From positions 1-34,547 of the forward strand of contig NZ_CAKRXI010000033.1 of NCBI RefSeq assembly GCF_934424005.1: 34,547 nucleotides of DNA, read 5' to 3'. A program made the translations under genes and the position numbers. Source of the DNA: an uncultured Blautia sp. (GTDB taxonomy: Bacteria > Bacillota > Clostridia > Lachnospirales > Lachnospiraceae). The notes under the pieces are model-generated. The model saw nothing but the letters and a program-made list of their open reading frames with translations. It did no database searches and was not told where the DNA came from. Shown here piece by piece: positions 1 through 6,789 of the stretch. The first letter of the stretch is position 1. Every line of letters begins with the position of its first letter.

Positions 1-74
1 TCGGCTATACACTTCCCACTATCTGGGCGTGTTCGGGACTTACACCCGTTAGAGCGCGCCCATGGCGCGCAAAC
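1..74 (-). mobile_element. 5' end of a group IIC intron (partial, runs off left edge)
   Basis: Read on the minus strand from 74 downward, the sequence matches from memory the start of group IIC introns such as that of Oceanobacillus iheyensis. The shared segments are ATGGGCGCGCTCTAA, then GGGTGTAAGTCCCGAAC, then a TAGCC block; in O. iheyensis the counterparts are AUGGGUGC, GGGUGAGAGUCCCGAAC and UUAGCC. Taking the same 11-nt distance to ATGGG puts the intron's first base at 74, so it begins GTTTG rather than the usual GUGYG. A terminator hairpin lies directly upstream, which is the normal IIC insertion target. The reverse transcriptase/maturase gene would be outside the window. Class is well supported; the exact first base is inferred. 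Confidence 0.82.
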
Positions 75-77
75 TAA

Positions 78-108
78 CAAAAGGATCATGTATATCTACC
101 ATGATCCT
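78..108 (-). terminator. Intrinsic terminator of the Xre-ImmA-PIN operon, intron target
   Basis: On the minus strand a 9-bp perfect stem AGGATCATG/CATGATCCT (100-108 with 82-90) encloses a 9-nt loop. It is followed by TTTTGTTA and then the intron. It lies 11 bases past the stop of the PIN gene, so it ends that operon. The intron starts within or just after the T-rich tail. Confidence 0.8.
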
Positions 109-119
109 CCCTATTCTCC

Positions 120-929
120 CTATATGTATTTCAAATTTCCAGTTCGCATTTCATCAATTTTTCCGGCAAATATCTCATCAAACACCTGCTCACACGCTAC
201 TTTACGCATACGCCTTTCTTTTGATGTATCCTGTATTCTGAATGTAGTTTGATTTTTCCCCAGACAACAGCTCATATATGATTTAATGTATGGCTCTGCA
301 TCTTCCCTGCTAAAATGAATTTCCTTCTGAAGTCTTACAAAAGAGGATAAAACACTAATGCAGCTAGCTCCTCCTATCGCAACAACTCCATTCCGGGCAT
401 TTTTATCATCTGAGCAGAATACATAAACTCGTTGTCCAAATTTCATATTTAAAACCTGTAGCAACACATATGATTTTAACTCACCAAGATTCTTCCCTGC
501 TCCAATAGCTTCACAATCTAAGGTTAATTTTTCAAGAAATTCCGTTCTGCCTACATGCAAGGCATTTATCTTAGATATTTCTGTGAAGTTTTCTTCAAAG
601 TATCCAGCCTTATAGGCATCACAGGCAGTTTTCAGCATATCAACATACATTGCCAATGCCAAATTCCCATAAATAGCTGTTAATTCATCCAAAATCATTT
701 CATCGTCATAAAGATATATCAATTTATTCTTAACCTTGTCCCTAAACCACTCCGATGGTCCGACAGTATTATGACGCAAAAGTTCAGCATTTATCTGATC
801 ATGGCAATAAAAAGTATAATTCGGCATTGCCATAATCTTATCAATCAGCTTGTTTCGATCATCTTTACGTATGAGATGCATCTTGGAGATAAAATCTGTG
901 TCAAGCAAAGCATATTTTTCATTTGCCAT
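120..929 (-). CDS. PIN-like domain nuclease, putative toxin/effector
   Basis: The 269-residue product has the layout of a PIN-fold nuclease. The N-terminus has a beta strand ending LLDTDF with Asp10 and Asp12. Then come Glu49 in INAELL, Glu150 in NLGELKSYVLLQVL, and a late strand VYVFCSDDKNAR with Asp174/Asp175. These acidic positions match the metal-binding quartet of PIN ribonucleases. No signal peptide or membrane segment is seen, so it should be cytoplasmic. It starts 9 bases after the stop of the ImmA/IrrE gene with an AAGGTG site ahead of the ATG, so it is the last gene of a three-gene operon. The C-terminal 70 residues are basic and unassigned. Family naming rests on motif spacing alone. 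The substrate is unknown, and a DUF4411-like PIN family is a plausible alternative label. Confidence 0.6.
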   Translation of the reverse strand: MANEKYALLDTDFISKMHLIRKDDRNKLIDKIMAMPNYTFYCHDQINAELLRHNTVGPSEWFRDKVKNKLIYLYDDEMILDELTAIYGNLALAMYVDMLKTACDAYKAGYFEENFTEISKINALHVGRTEFLEKLTLDCEAIGAGKNLGELKSYVLLQVLNMKFGQRVYVFCSDDKNARNGVVAIGGASCISVLSSFVRLQKEIHFSREDAEPYIKSYMSCCLGKNQTTFRIQDTSKERRMRKVACEQVFDEIFAGKIDEMRTGNLKYI

Positions 930-938
930 ACATTCACC

Positions 939-1760
939 TTATCTTTCCTTTCGAAATTCTCTGCTGATTTTTTCCAAATATGCTCTGTCTGACTCTTCTC
1001 TGGTATTGACAAGCAGATCATGTTCCGAATTGAATTTTAAATTTTCGAGCAGACTTCCATAGTAAACTAAATCATTACTGTCTTTTTGCCACCGTTCAGC
1101 TTTGCTCGTTAATTTTATTCTATCTGCAATATATTTTGAATCTGCTTTCAGTAATTCCCTGGCCTTTTTTTCTTCAATTATTTCACTCTCAACCAATCGC
1201 AAAATAACTGCTTTGTACGGAAGTGCAAAAATATCCATCAAGATAATCACACCATCAACATCCAGTTCTTCTTTTGAAAGCCCGAACATTTTGAACTGTT
1301 CTATTACACTTGCATCTGGCATTAGCAAAAGACCTGCAAAAGCATTTGCTTCCAAATCTTCCTGTGAAGTTGCTTCTTCGTCAGCTGTTCTTGAATCTAA
1401 TAAAGAGCCACCCGTAATTGTATTGGTATTAATATCTTCTGCATAGCAATGAATATGATAAAGCTCATGTGCCATCGCAAAAATCTGTTTACATACAGGC
1501 AGATCGGAATTCACACAAAGAAAAATGGTTCCTTTTTTTATGAATGTAAAAGCCCAAAGTTCATCATCCTTAAACGGATATCTGAGTATTTCCAGGAATA
1601 ATTCCCGTTTTCTTGCATAATTGGAGGCAATTCCAAATATCGCATCTCTTATTATCGTGTTTCCGCAATAATTGGCGGCAAATGCTTTTGACAGTTCATT
1701 GATTTTTTCAAATTGTGCATTCTGCTTTTTGTATAAGCTTTCGTCAATAATATCGCCCAT
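939..1760 (-). CDS. ImmA/IrrE family zinc metallopeptidase
   Basis: This 273-residue protein carries the zinc peptidase signature HELYH at His98-Glu99-His102. The third ligand region EANAFAGLLLMP follows at Glu137, typical of the ImmA/IrrE (COG2856) family. In characterised members, such as ImmA of ICEBs1 and IrrE/DdrO in Deinococcus, the peptidase cleaves a cognate Xre-type repressor when an inducing signal appears. Here the Xre gene is immediately upstream. Its TGA stop and this gene's ATG share one base (TGATG), which indicates translational coupling. The first 60 residues are helical and the C-terminal third is unassigned. Repressor cleavage is the natural inference, but no cleavage site can be read from sequence. 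Confidence 0.88.
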   Translation of the reverse strand: MGDIIDESLYKKQNAQFEKINELSKAFAANYCGNTIIRDAIFGIASNYARKRELFLEILRYPFKDDELWAFTFIKKGTIFLCVNSDLPVCKQIFAMAHELYHIHCYAEDINTNTITGGSLLDSRTADEEATSQEDLEANAFAGLLLMPDASVIEQFKMFGLSKEELDVDGVIILMDIFALPYKAVILRLVESEIIEEKKARELLKADSKYIADRIKLTSKAERWQKDSNDLVYYGSLLENLKFNSEHDLLVNTREESDRAYLEKISREFRKER

Positions 1761-2134
1761 CAGAAATCACATCCCTCCATCATTTCTGTGCCATTCTCTC
1801 TTACTCTGCTGTGGAATAAAATCATGTCCGAAAGTTTATCTGCAATCTGCAGTGCATTCTTTGCCTGCTCAGATTCAACTTTTCCCATAAATACATGTAT
1901 AACATCTGTATCTGGGATATGTGCTGGGATTTTGGTCAATTCTTCCATTCTAACGCCCAGAAAATCTGAAATTTGTTTCAACTCTATTGCATTGATCATA
2001 CGTACTCCGTTAAGCATTTTACTAATTGTCTGCTTATTGGTCTGCAACGCGTCTGCAAGATCAACCTGCTTTTTATTCTGCTTTTTAAGAATTGTGAGGA
2101 TGTTTCTGGCAATTATCATATTAATATCATTCAT
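1760..2134 (-). CDS. Xre-family HTH transcriptional regulator
   Basis: The 124-residue product begins MNDINM and has a Cro/CI helix-turn-helix over about residues 7-60. The recognition region reads QVDLADALQTNKQTISKML. A C-terminal half of about 60 residues could be a dimerisation or peptidase-contact region. The ATG at 2134 is preferred over an in-frame start 8 codons upstream because AAGGAGGGG (2141-2149) sits at good spacing before it. It is the first gene of the Xre-ImmA-PIN operon. A consensus promoter with a palindrome beside it lies upstream, which suggests autorepression. Confidence 0.9.
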   Translation of the reverse strand: MNDINMIIARNILTILKKQNKKQVDLADALQTNKQTISKMLNGVRMINAIELKQISDFLGVRMEELTKIPAHIPDTDVIHVFMGKVESEQAKNALQIADKLSDMILFHSRVRENGTEMMEGCDF

Positions 2135-2176
2135 CCTGCGCCCCTCCTTAATGAACAATTTTCTTTTCTTAATTGT

Positions 2177-2206
2177 ATTATATGCTAGAATTTCTCATTT
2201 AGTCAA
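2177..2206 (-). promoter_or_regulatory. Sigma-A promoter of the Xre operon
   Basis: On the minus strand, TTGACT (2201-2206) and TATAAT (2177-2182) are separated by 18 bases. The predicted start site is about 2170, giving a leader of about 35 bases before the Xre ATG. Confidence 0.8.
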
Positions 2207-2207
2207 T

Positions 2208-2224
2208 ATTTTAGTTACTAAAAT
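2208..2224. promoter_or_regulatory. Palindromic operator beside the Xre promoter
   Basis: ATTTTAGT-T-ACTAAAAT is a perfect 8-bp inverted repeat around one central base, immediately upstream of the -35 box. A further ACTAAA half-site overlaps the -35 (TTGACTAAAT on minus). This is a plausible binding site for the Xre protein. Confidence 0.6.
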
Positions 2225-2238
2225 CGTGTTTCTCTATA

Positions 2239-2260
2239 TAAATATATCTTTTTTAGATAT
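2239..2260 (-). terminator. Weak possible terminator of the ABC exporter operon
   Basis: A 6-bp A/T stem (2244-2249 with 2255-2260) with a 5-nt loop follows the permease stop, then ATTTATAT on the minus strand. The stem has almost no GC, so function is doubtful; it is the only hairpin seen between the two operons. Confidence 0.3.
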
Positions 2261-2289
2261 TTTTCAGTTTCATTACGAGTAGGTCATCC

Positions 2290-2946
2290 TCAAAACTCCT
2301 TCTTCTCCATAATCCTCTCGCTGACCTTCACGGACACGACCAAACAAATCATCATAACTACAATCAGCCCAACCGCTATCTGCCATCCGGAAAGGGTATC
2401 CAGAAACTGCAAACCTTTCCCAAAACTCTTCTGATACACATCATATAGTTCCTTACATACAGCAACCACCAGAAAGATTACTGCTACCGCCGCCACCATA
2501 ACAATCCTGCTTTTCTCGGCTTCGTATTTCAAGCGAAGCGGAATCATTCCGCAAAGTATTATACAGGAAATAACGAGTGCAGTGCCTGCACTTATCAAAA
2601 GGTCCTCTGCTTCCTGTTTTCCGGAAATCTGTATTCTTATCATCCCCAAAAGCAGGCTGATAACACTGACCAGTACTGCAAAACCAAAGCTGAGCAGATA
2701 CTTTGACTGTACATATTGCTTTTTTGTGACCGGCAATGTCATTAGAAATTTCATTCCATGATGGTAGCCATCATAGGAAATTGTTCCGACAGAGACACCA
2801 ATACTCACAAAGGTCGCATAAGCTACAAAAAATGTACTTCCGTTCTCATGTGCAACCAGGTAAATGAGGCCTATCAGAAAAACTGCCAGATATGTTTTCA
2901 TATTTATTTTAATCAGCTCCAGGTCTTTCATTAATAATCCACTCAT
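2290..2946 (-). CDS. ABC-2 type transporter permease
   Basis: This 218-residue polytopic membrane protein has about six hydrophobic segments, starting with TYLAVFLIGLIYLVA. The loop FLMTLPVTKKQYVQSKYLL resembles the ABC-2 permease family common in Firmicute GntR-linked exporters. The ATG overlaps the stop of the ATPase gene by four bases (ATGA), so the two are translated together and should form one exporter. The C-terminus ends basic, KVSERIMEKKEF. The substrate is not readable; relatives in YtrA-type operons are linked to cell-envelope-active peptides. Confidence 0.85.
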   Translation of the reverse strand: MSGLLMKDLELIKINMKTYLAVFLIGLIYLVAHENGSTFFVAYATFVSIGVSVGTISYDGYHHGMKFLMTLPVTKKQYVQSKYLLSFGFAVLVSVISLLLGMIRIQISGKQEAEDLLISAGTALVISCIILCGMIPLRLKYEAEKSRIVMVAAVAVIFLVVAVCKELYDVYQKSFGKGLQFLDTLSGWQIAVGLIVVMMICLVVSVKVSERIMEKKEF

Positions 2947-3794
2947 AACGCCTCTCCCTTCACCAGCATGGAAATGACTTCATCTACACTTCCTTTTTCG
3001 ACTACGAGTCCCGGATAATTTTCCAGATAATAGTTCTTCTGATCTGTCAGACAACTGTAACCGAACGATTCTTTTCGCACACGCAGAAGATATTCTTTGT
3101 CAAGGACTTCGTATTCCTGCTCTGATACTTTGAGAAATCCATATTCCTCGAGAATACGGTCTGTCTCTTCATGAAGGACAATTTTACCTTCATGGATCAT
3201 GTACAGATCATCACAGAAATGTTCCAGATCACCCGAAATATGAGAACTGATCACGATAGTACGTCCCGGGATCTCCATGTATTCCCGCAAAAGATCAAGA
3301 ATTTCTTCTCTTGCGACCACATCCAGACCTGCCGTCGGCTCGTCAAGGAGCAGCAGACTGCTGTCATGACTGAGTGCAAGAAGTACATTCAGCTTCGCTT
3401 TCATTCCCGTAGAAAAATCCTTGATCTGTTTGTTCAGCGGAATCTTAAATCTTTCACATCTTTTACGAAACTCTTTTTCCTGGAAGTCCGGATAAAAACG
3501 TTTCATGACCGGAATAAGCTGCTGCACTCTCAAATATTCTGAAAATCCACTATCGGAAAATACCACTCCTATTTTCTGTTTCTCCTCTGCCCCCAGCTCC
3601 GCAGCATTTCTGCCAAACACTTCTGCGTTTCCCTGGTCCGGACGGATAAGTCCAATCATTAACTTGAATGTCGTACTCTTTCCAGCTCCGTTTGCCCCAA
3701 TCAGCCCAATGATCTGATTCTCGGGGATCTGCATATTCAGTTCCAGTGCAAAACTGCCATATTTCTTCATTACACGATCCAGTTGTACTAACAT
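2943..3794 (-). CDS. ABC transporter ATP-binding protein
   Basis: The 283-residue ATPase has Walker A GANGAGKST (33-41), signature FSTGMK (127-132), Walker B LLLLDEP (147-153), the D-loop AGLD and switch His185 in SSHISGD. The usual Q-loop region reads VVFSDSGFSEYL, without an obvious Gln, as in several YtrB-like ATPases. About 90 residues after the nucleotide-binding domain form an accessory C-terminal region. The gene overlaps the GntR regulator by seven bases upstream and the permease by four bases downstream, so the three form one operon. The product should energise the ABC-2 permease from the cytoplasmic face. Confidence 0.93.
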   Translation of the reverse strand: MLVQLDRVMKKYGSFALELNMQIPENQIIGLIGANGAGKSTTFKLMIGLIRPDQGNAEVFGRNAAELGAEEKQKIGVVFSDSGFSEYLRVQQLIPVMKRFYPDFQEKEFRKRCERFKIPLNKQIKDFSTGMKAKLNVLLALSHDSSLLLLDEPTAGLDVVAREEILDLLREYMEIPGRTIVISSHISGDLEHFCDDLYMIHEGKIVLHEETDRILEEYGFLKVSEQEYEVLDKEYLLRVRKESFGYSCLTDQKNYYLENYPGLVVEKGSVDEVISMLVKGEAL

Positions 3795-4174
3795 ACCTCA
3801 TCCTCCATTATGATCTCAAATGACTCCCGGATTTCTTTCACCGTCAATCCCCCGGTACGGGCTTTCTGTACAGCAGCTTCCAGTTCTTTCTCCAGTTCCT
3901 TGCGCCGCTCTTCCATCAAAAGTTCCTGATTGGTATTTGCAATAAAACTTCCCTTGCCATGGACAGTCACAACCAATCCTTCTTCTTCCAGATTGTCATA
4001 GGCTTTTTTTACTGTAAGAGCACTGATCTTCAGTTCTCTGGAAAGTGCACGTACCGAAGGAAGTGCTTCCCCCGCAGTCAGTGTACCTTCAATCACTTCT
4101 GCCTTAATCTGTGCTACGATCTGCTCATAGATCGGTTCCATGGAAGTATGATTTATAATAAGATTCAACTTCAT
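3788..4174 (-). CDS. GntR family regulator, YtrA subfamily
   Basis: The product has an N-terminal winged HTH (IYEQIVAQIKAEVIEGTL ... LPSVRALSRELKISALTVKKAYDNLEEEGLV). A short tail of about 50 residues follows, without a FadR- or HutC-type ligand domain; this is typical of YtrA regulators of ABC exporters. The start is uncertain. ATG at 4174 lies one base after AAGGAGG, which is very close. A TTG at 4168 (codon 3) would have better spacing of 7 bases. The in-frame extension to 4219 runs through the promoter and is rejected. The protein probably represses its own operon through the half-site array at 4188-4234. Confidence 0.88.
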   Translation of the reverse strand: MKLNLIINHTSMEPIYEQIVAQIKAEVIEGTLTAGEALPSVRALSRELKISALTVKKAYDNLEEEGLVVTVHGKGSFIANTNQELLMEERRKELEKELEAAVQKARTGGLTVKEIRESFEIIMEDEVC

Positions 4175-4187
4175 CCCTCCTTCTACA

Positions 4188-4234
4188 AACAGTATATAAC
4201 AGTGTATTACTGTTGTCAACTGTTATATGCTGTT
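4188..4234. promoter_or_regulatory. Promoter and phased operator array of the GntR-ABC operon
   Basis: On the minus strand TTGACA (4214-4219) and TATACT (4191-4196) are 17 bases apart. Around them on plus are AACAGT at 4188 and 4198, ACTGTT at 4209 and 4219, and GCTGTT at 4229. These steps are 10 bases on each side, with inversion about position 4206. The central AACAGT-N5-ACTGTT lies in the promoter spacer. This matches repression by the dimeric GntR protein encoded next. Confidence 0.8.
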
Positions 4235-4292
4235 TATCTGTATTGTTTATTCATATCATTTCTTTATTTCACATTTCACTCTCAAAATTATA

Positions 4293-4339
4293 AAAAGCCG
4301 TTACCCTGTCAGAATATCTCTAACAAGATAACGGCTTTT
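4293..4339 (-). terminator. Intrinsic terminator after the DUF5662 gene
   Basis: On minus, AAAAGCCGTTA (4329-4339) pairs with TAACGGCTTTT (4293-4303), followed by further T and A. Inside the loop a second small stem TATCT/AGATA stacks on the first. It separates the exoA unit from the GntR operon. The symmetric A/T ends mean it could act in both directions. Confidence 0.7.
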
Positions 4340-4355
4340 GCTCATTTCTCTTATT

Positions 4356-4913
4356 TTAATAACGAATCTTTCTGGTCTCGCCCTTCAGGTATCTGTATTT
4401 AATATAATGAAGCAGCTTTTCTTCACCATGATCATTCAAAATCCTGAGAAGTGCTTCCAGTTCTTTCTTGGTCTGAGGATGGATAAACCAAAGTTTTTCC
4501 TTACTCTTCAGAAAATACTCCAATGGCTGGCTGTCATTGTACGCATCCCCAAGATAGTTCCTGGATGCGCTGATCCGGTCCATGACCATTTCTGCCACAT
4601 ATTTGCGCGGCATCTGCGCTCCCATGATCACATGCTCGCCATCATTTACAGAATAATCTACCCAATGCTCAAAATGATGTTTATTTCTCCCTTTGTGATG
4701 GAGCCATGAAGTTGATACTCCAATGTCTTCTCTCTCTGCATTATTCGGGCTTCTCGTCCCCTGATAATATTTACAGCCAACCAGAAATTCTGTCGGTGAA
4801 TATTTTGACAGATCATGAAGCAGCCCCTGTTTGTAAAGTCCTATGCGAAAACAATATTTCATTACCAGCAGTTTATGCCTCGTTATTGTCTTGAAGTGCA
4901 GCCATGGATGCAT
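4356..4913 (-). CDS. DUF5662 family protein, HD-like metal site
   Basis: The 185-residue soluble protein matches my recollection of DUF5662. It begins HFKTITRHKLLVMKYCF and contains LLHDLSKYSPTEF (His33-Asp34) and a histidine-rich stretch LHHKGRNKHHFEHW (His72, 73, 79, 80, 83). The His-Asp pair plus later histidines resembles an HD-type metal-dependent phosphohydrolase, but substrate and function are unknown. The ATG at 4913 lies 41 bases inside the upstream GH13-like gene and has GGGAGG nine bases before it, so the overlap is supported. The length is complete for the family. It is the last gene of the exoA - GH13-like - DUF5662 unit, with a terminator just downstream. Confidence 0.75.
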   Translation of the reverse strand: MHPWLHFKTITRHKLLVMKYCFRIGLYKQGLLHDLSKYSPTEFLVGCKYYQGTRSPNNAEREDIGVSTSWLHHKGRNKHHFEHWVDYSVNDGEHVIMGAQMPRKYVAEMVMDRISASRNYLGDAYNDSQPLEYFLKSKEKLWFIHPQTKKELEALLRILNDHGEEKLLHYIKYRYLKGETRKIRY

Positions 4914-6762
4914 GCCCTGATTCCTCCCGCTTTGCGATCAGTACCACGATCGTACGTGGATTGATCTTAATTGATTTTTTATATGTTTCTTCATATTCTC
5001 CAAACCACTGCTCTGGTGTCTGCCCGAAAGTATCCGCAACCTTTTTCCAGCCCAGTCCGTCAGGAAGGTTCGGAAGTGCAATATTTCGTTTTTCCCAGTG
5101 AAAATTCATTCCTATATAAATAAAATCATCTGCATTTCCATTTTCATTCTCTGCATAAGAGCCGCAGTACATCACGCCCAGAAGGCGGCTGGTATTATCA
5201 CGGTTAAGAAACCATGCACGTTCCCCATGTACAGAAATATCCGGAAATCCCTTCGCCATGTAATCCACTCCACGCATTTCCTGTGGCATATGAAGGATTG
5301 GATGTTTTTTTCGGAAAGCAATTGCTTCCTTTACAAAAGTGGAAAGATTCTCCTGCTTCTTCGCATTTTTCCAGTCCGTCCATCCTACTGCATTATCCTG
5401 ACACCATGCATTGTTGTTTCCCGCCTGTGAATTGGCAAATTCATCACCCCCATAGATCATTGGCGTCCCCTGACTCAAAAGCAGCATCAGAAACGCATTC
5501 CTCATCTGCTGCTCACGCATTTTGCGAATTGCCTGTTTGCGTGTTGCTCCCTCAATGCCACAGTTCCAGGAATAATTAAATTCACTGCCATCACGATTGT
5601 CCTCGCCATTCGCTTCGTTATGGCGATAATTATATGCCACTGTATCATACAGCGTAAACCCATCCTGATTTGCCATATAATTGATAGTTCCAAAAGAGCC
5701 CGTATTCCTTCGCACATGAAATTCTGCCCCTGAGATCATGCCTTCATCACTCTTAAGAAATCTTCTCATATCCTGCTTAAATCCTGCATTATATTCTGCA
5801 AGCATATTTTCCATATCTGCATTGCCCGCGATCTCAGAAAACATTTTCTTTGTCCCATAAAGGATCGGATCCTGTTCAATGACTTTCTGATGAACGCCAT
5901 CTCCCATAAGATGAAATCCATCCACATGATAAAACAATTTCCACATCCAGAGGGAACGCACTACCTGCAATGACGGTGTATTCTCCGGGAAATACATCTC
6001 CATGATACACTCGATTCCTGCCTGATGCAGTGCATGGACCATATCACGAAACTCCCGATCCGGTTCCCTGGTCGCACAGTAAGATGCTTTCGGTGCAAAA
6101 TAAAATCCCTGTGCATATCCCCAGTAATTTATCCTGTCATCTTTTTTTGAACGGACTGCCATACTGCCCGCCGTCTCTTTGCGTGTACATTCCTGAAACT
6201 CATATGCCGGCATCAGTTCGATTGCATTGATTCCCATCTCTTTCCAATAAGGAATCATCTCCACAAGTCCTGCAAAAGTACCTTTTTTTCTAGGCGAAAG
6301 TTTCGCCTGCTTTGTGTATCCACGTACATGAACTTTGTATAAGATCATTTCATTATATGGGATTTGAGGTGCAGTATCTTCCTTCCAGTCATACTCTTTT
6401 TCCGAAAGGAACCCACAGCGTACAGCATGTTCATCCTCTGATACCGGTGCTCCAAATTTCTCACGTCCGCGTATTACCCTGGCAAAAGGGTCCTGCATGA
6501 TTTTTCCGGCCGCCCGGAAATTATATTCATATTTATCTGGTTTTAATCCAGATATCAGTATTGCGCACATTCTGCCTGTCCGGTGTTCTTCTGTAAAAGG
6601 AATTTCCACCTCCGGCAGCGCAGCACCCTTGCGATATAACACCAGTGACGCGGATATGCCACAGGGGATTTCCACTGCAAAATTTATTCCTGCGGTTTTC
6701 CTACTGACACCAGGATTTACAGGATCTCCCTTGTATGCACGTATTCTGTTCTGTTTTTCCAT
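4873..6762 (-). CDS. GlgX/isoamylase-like GH13 protein with degenerate active site
   Basis: This 629-residue protein has the order of a glycogen debranching enzyme: CBM48-like N-terminus (about 1-105), TIM barrel (about 135-490) and C-terminal beta domain. Clear GlgX hallmarks are INYWGY (211-216), DGFTLYDTVAYNYRHNEANG (367-386) and MIYGGDEF (435-442). The catalytic set is broken. Region II, normally DGFRFD, reads DGFHLM (281-286), so the nucleophile Asp is Met286. Region I, normally DVVYNH, reads EMYFPE (255-260). Region IV has Gln366 in place of His, with Asp367 kept. Glu310 may be the retained acid/base. It is probably not a normal glycosidase and could bind glucan or act as a non-catalytic partner. 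An AAGGAG site precedes the ATG. It follows exoA by 27 bases. Confidence 0.85.
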   Translation of the reverse strand: MEKQNRIRAYKGDPVNPGVSRKTAGINFAVEIPCGISASLVLYRKGAALPEVEIPFTEEHRTGRMCAILISGLKPDKYEYNFRAAGKIMQDPFARVIRGREKFGAPVSEDEHAVRCGFLSEKEYDWKEDTAPQIPYNEMILYKVHVRGYTKQAKLSPRKKGTFAGLVEMIPYWKEMGINAIELMPAYEFQECTRKETAGSMAVRSKKDDRINYWGYAQGFYFAPKASYCATREPDREFRDMVHALHQAGIECIMEMYFPENTPSLQVVRSLWMWKLFYHVDGFHLMGDGVHQKVIEQDPILYGTKKMFSEIAGNADMENMLAEYNAGFKQDMRRFLKSDEGMISGAEFHVRRNTGSFGTINYMANQDGFTLYDTVAYNYRHNEANGEDNRDGSEFNYSWNCGIEGATRKQAIRKMREQQMRNAFLMLLLSQGTPMIYGGDEFANSQAGNNNAWCQDNAVGWTDWKNAKKQENLSTFVKEAIAFRKKHPILHMPQEMRGVDYMAKGFPDISVHGERAWFLNRDNTSRLLGVMYCGSYAENENGNADDFIYIGMNFHWEKRNIALPNLPDGLGWKKVADTFGQTPEQWFGEYEETYKKSIKINPRTIVVLIAKREESGHASMAALQDNNEA

Positions 6763-6789
6763 TTCCGGTTCTCCTTGTAACTTTTGTAT

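Noticed and set aside
1..74. Possible tRNA or insertion sequence end at the left edge
   Set aside because: No cloverleaf can be drawn and there is no terminal inverted repeat; the group IIC intron 5' domain explains the conserved blocks better.
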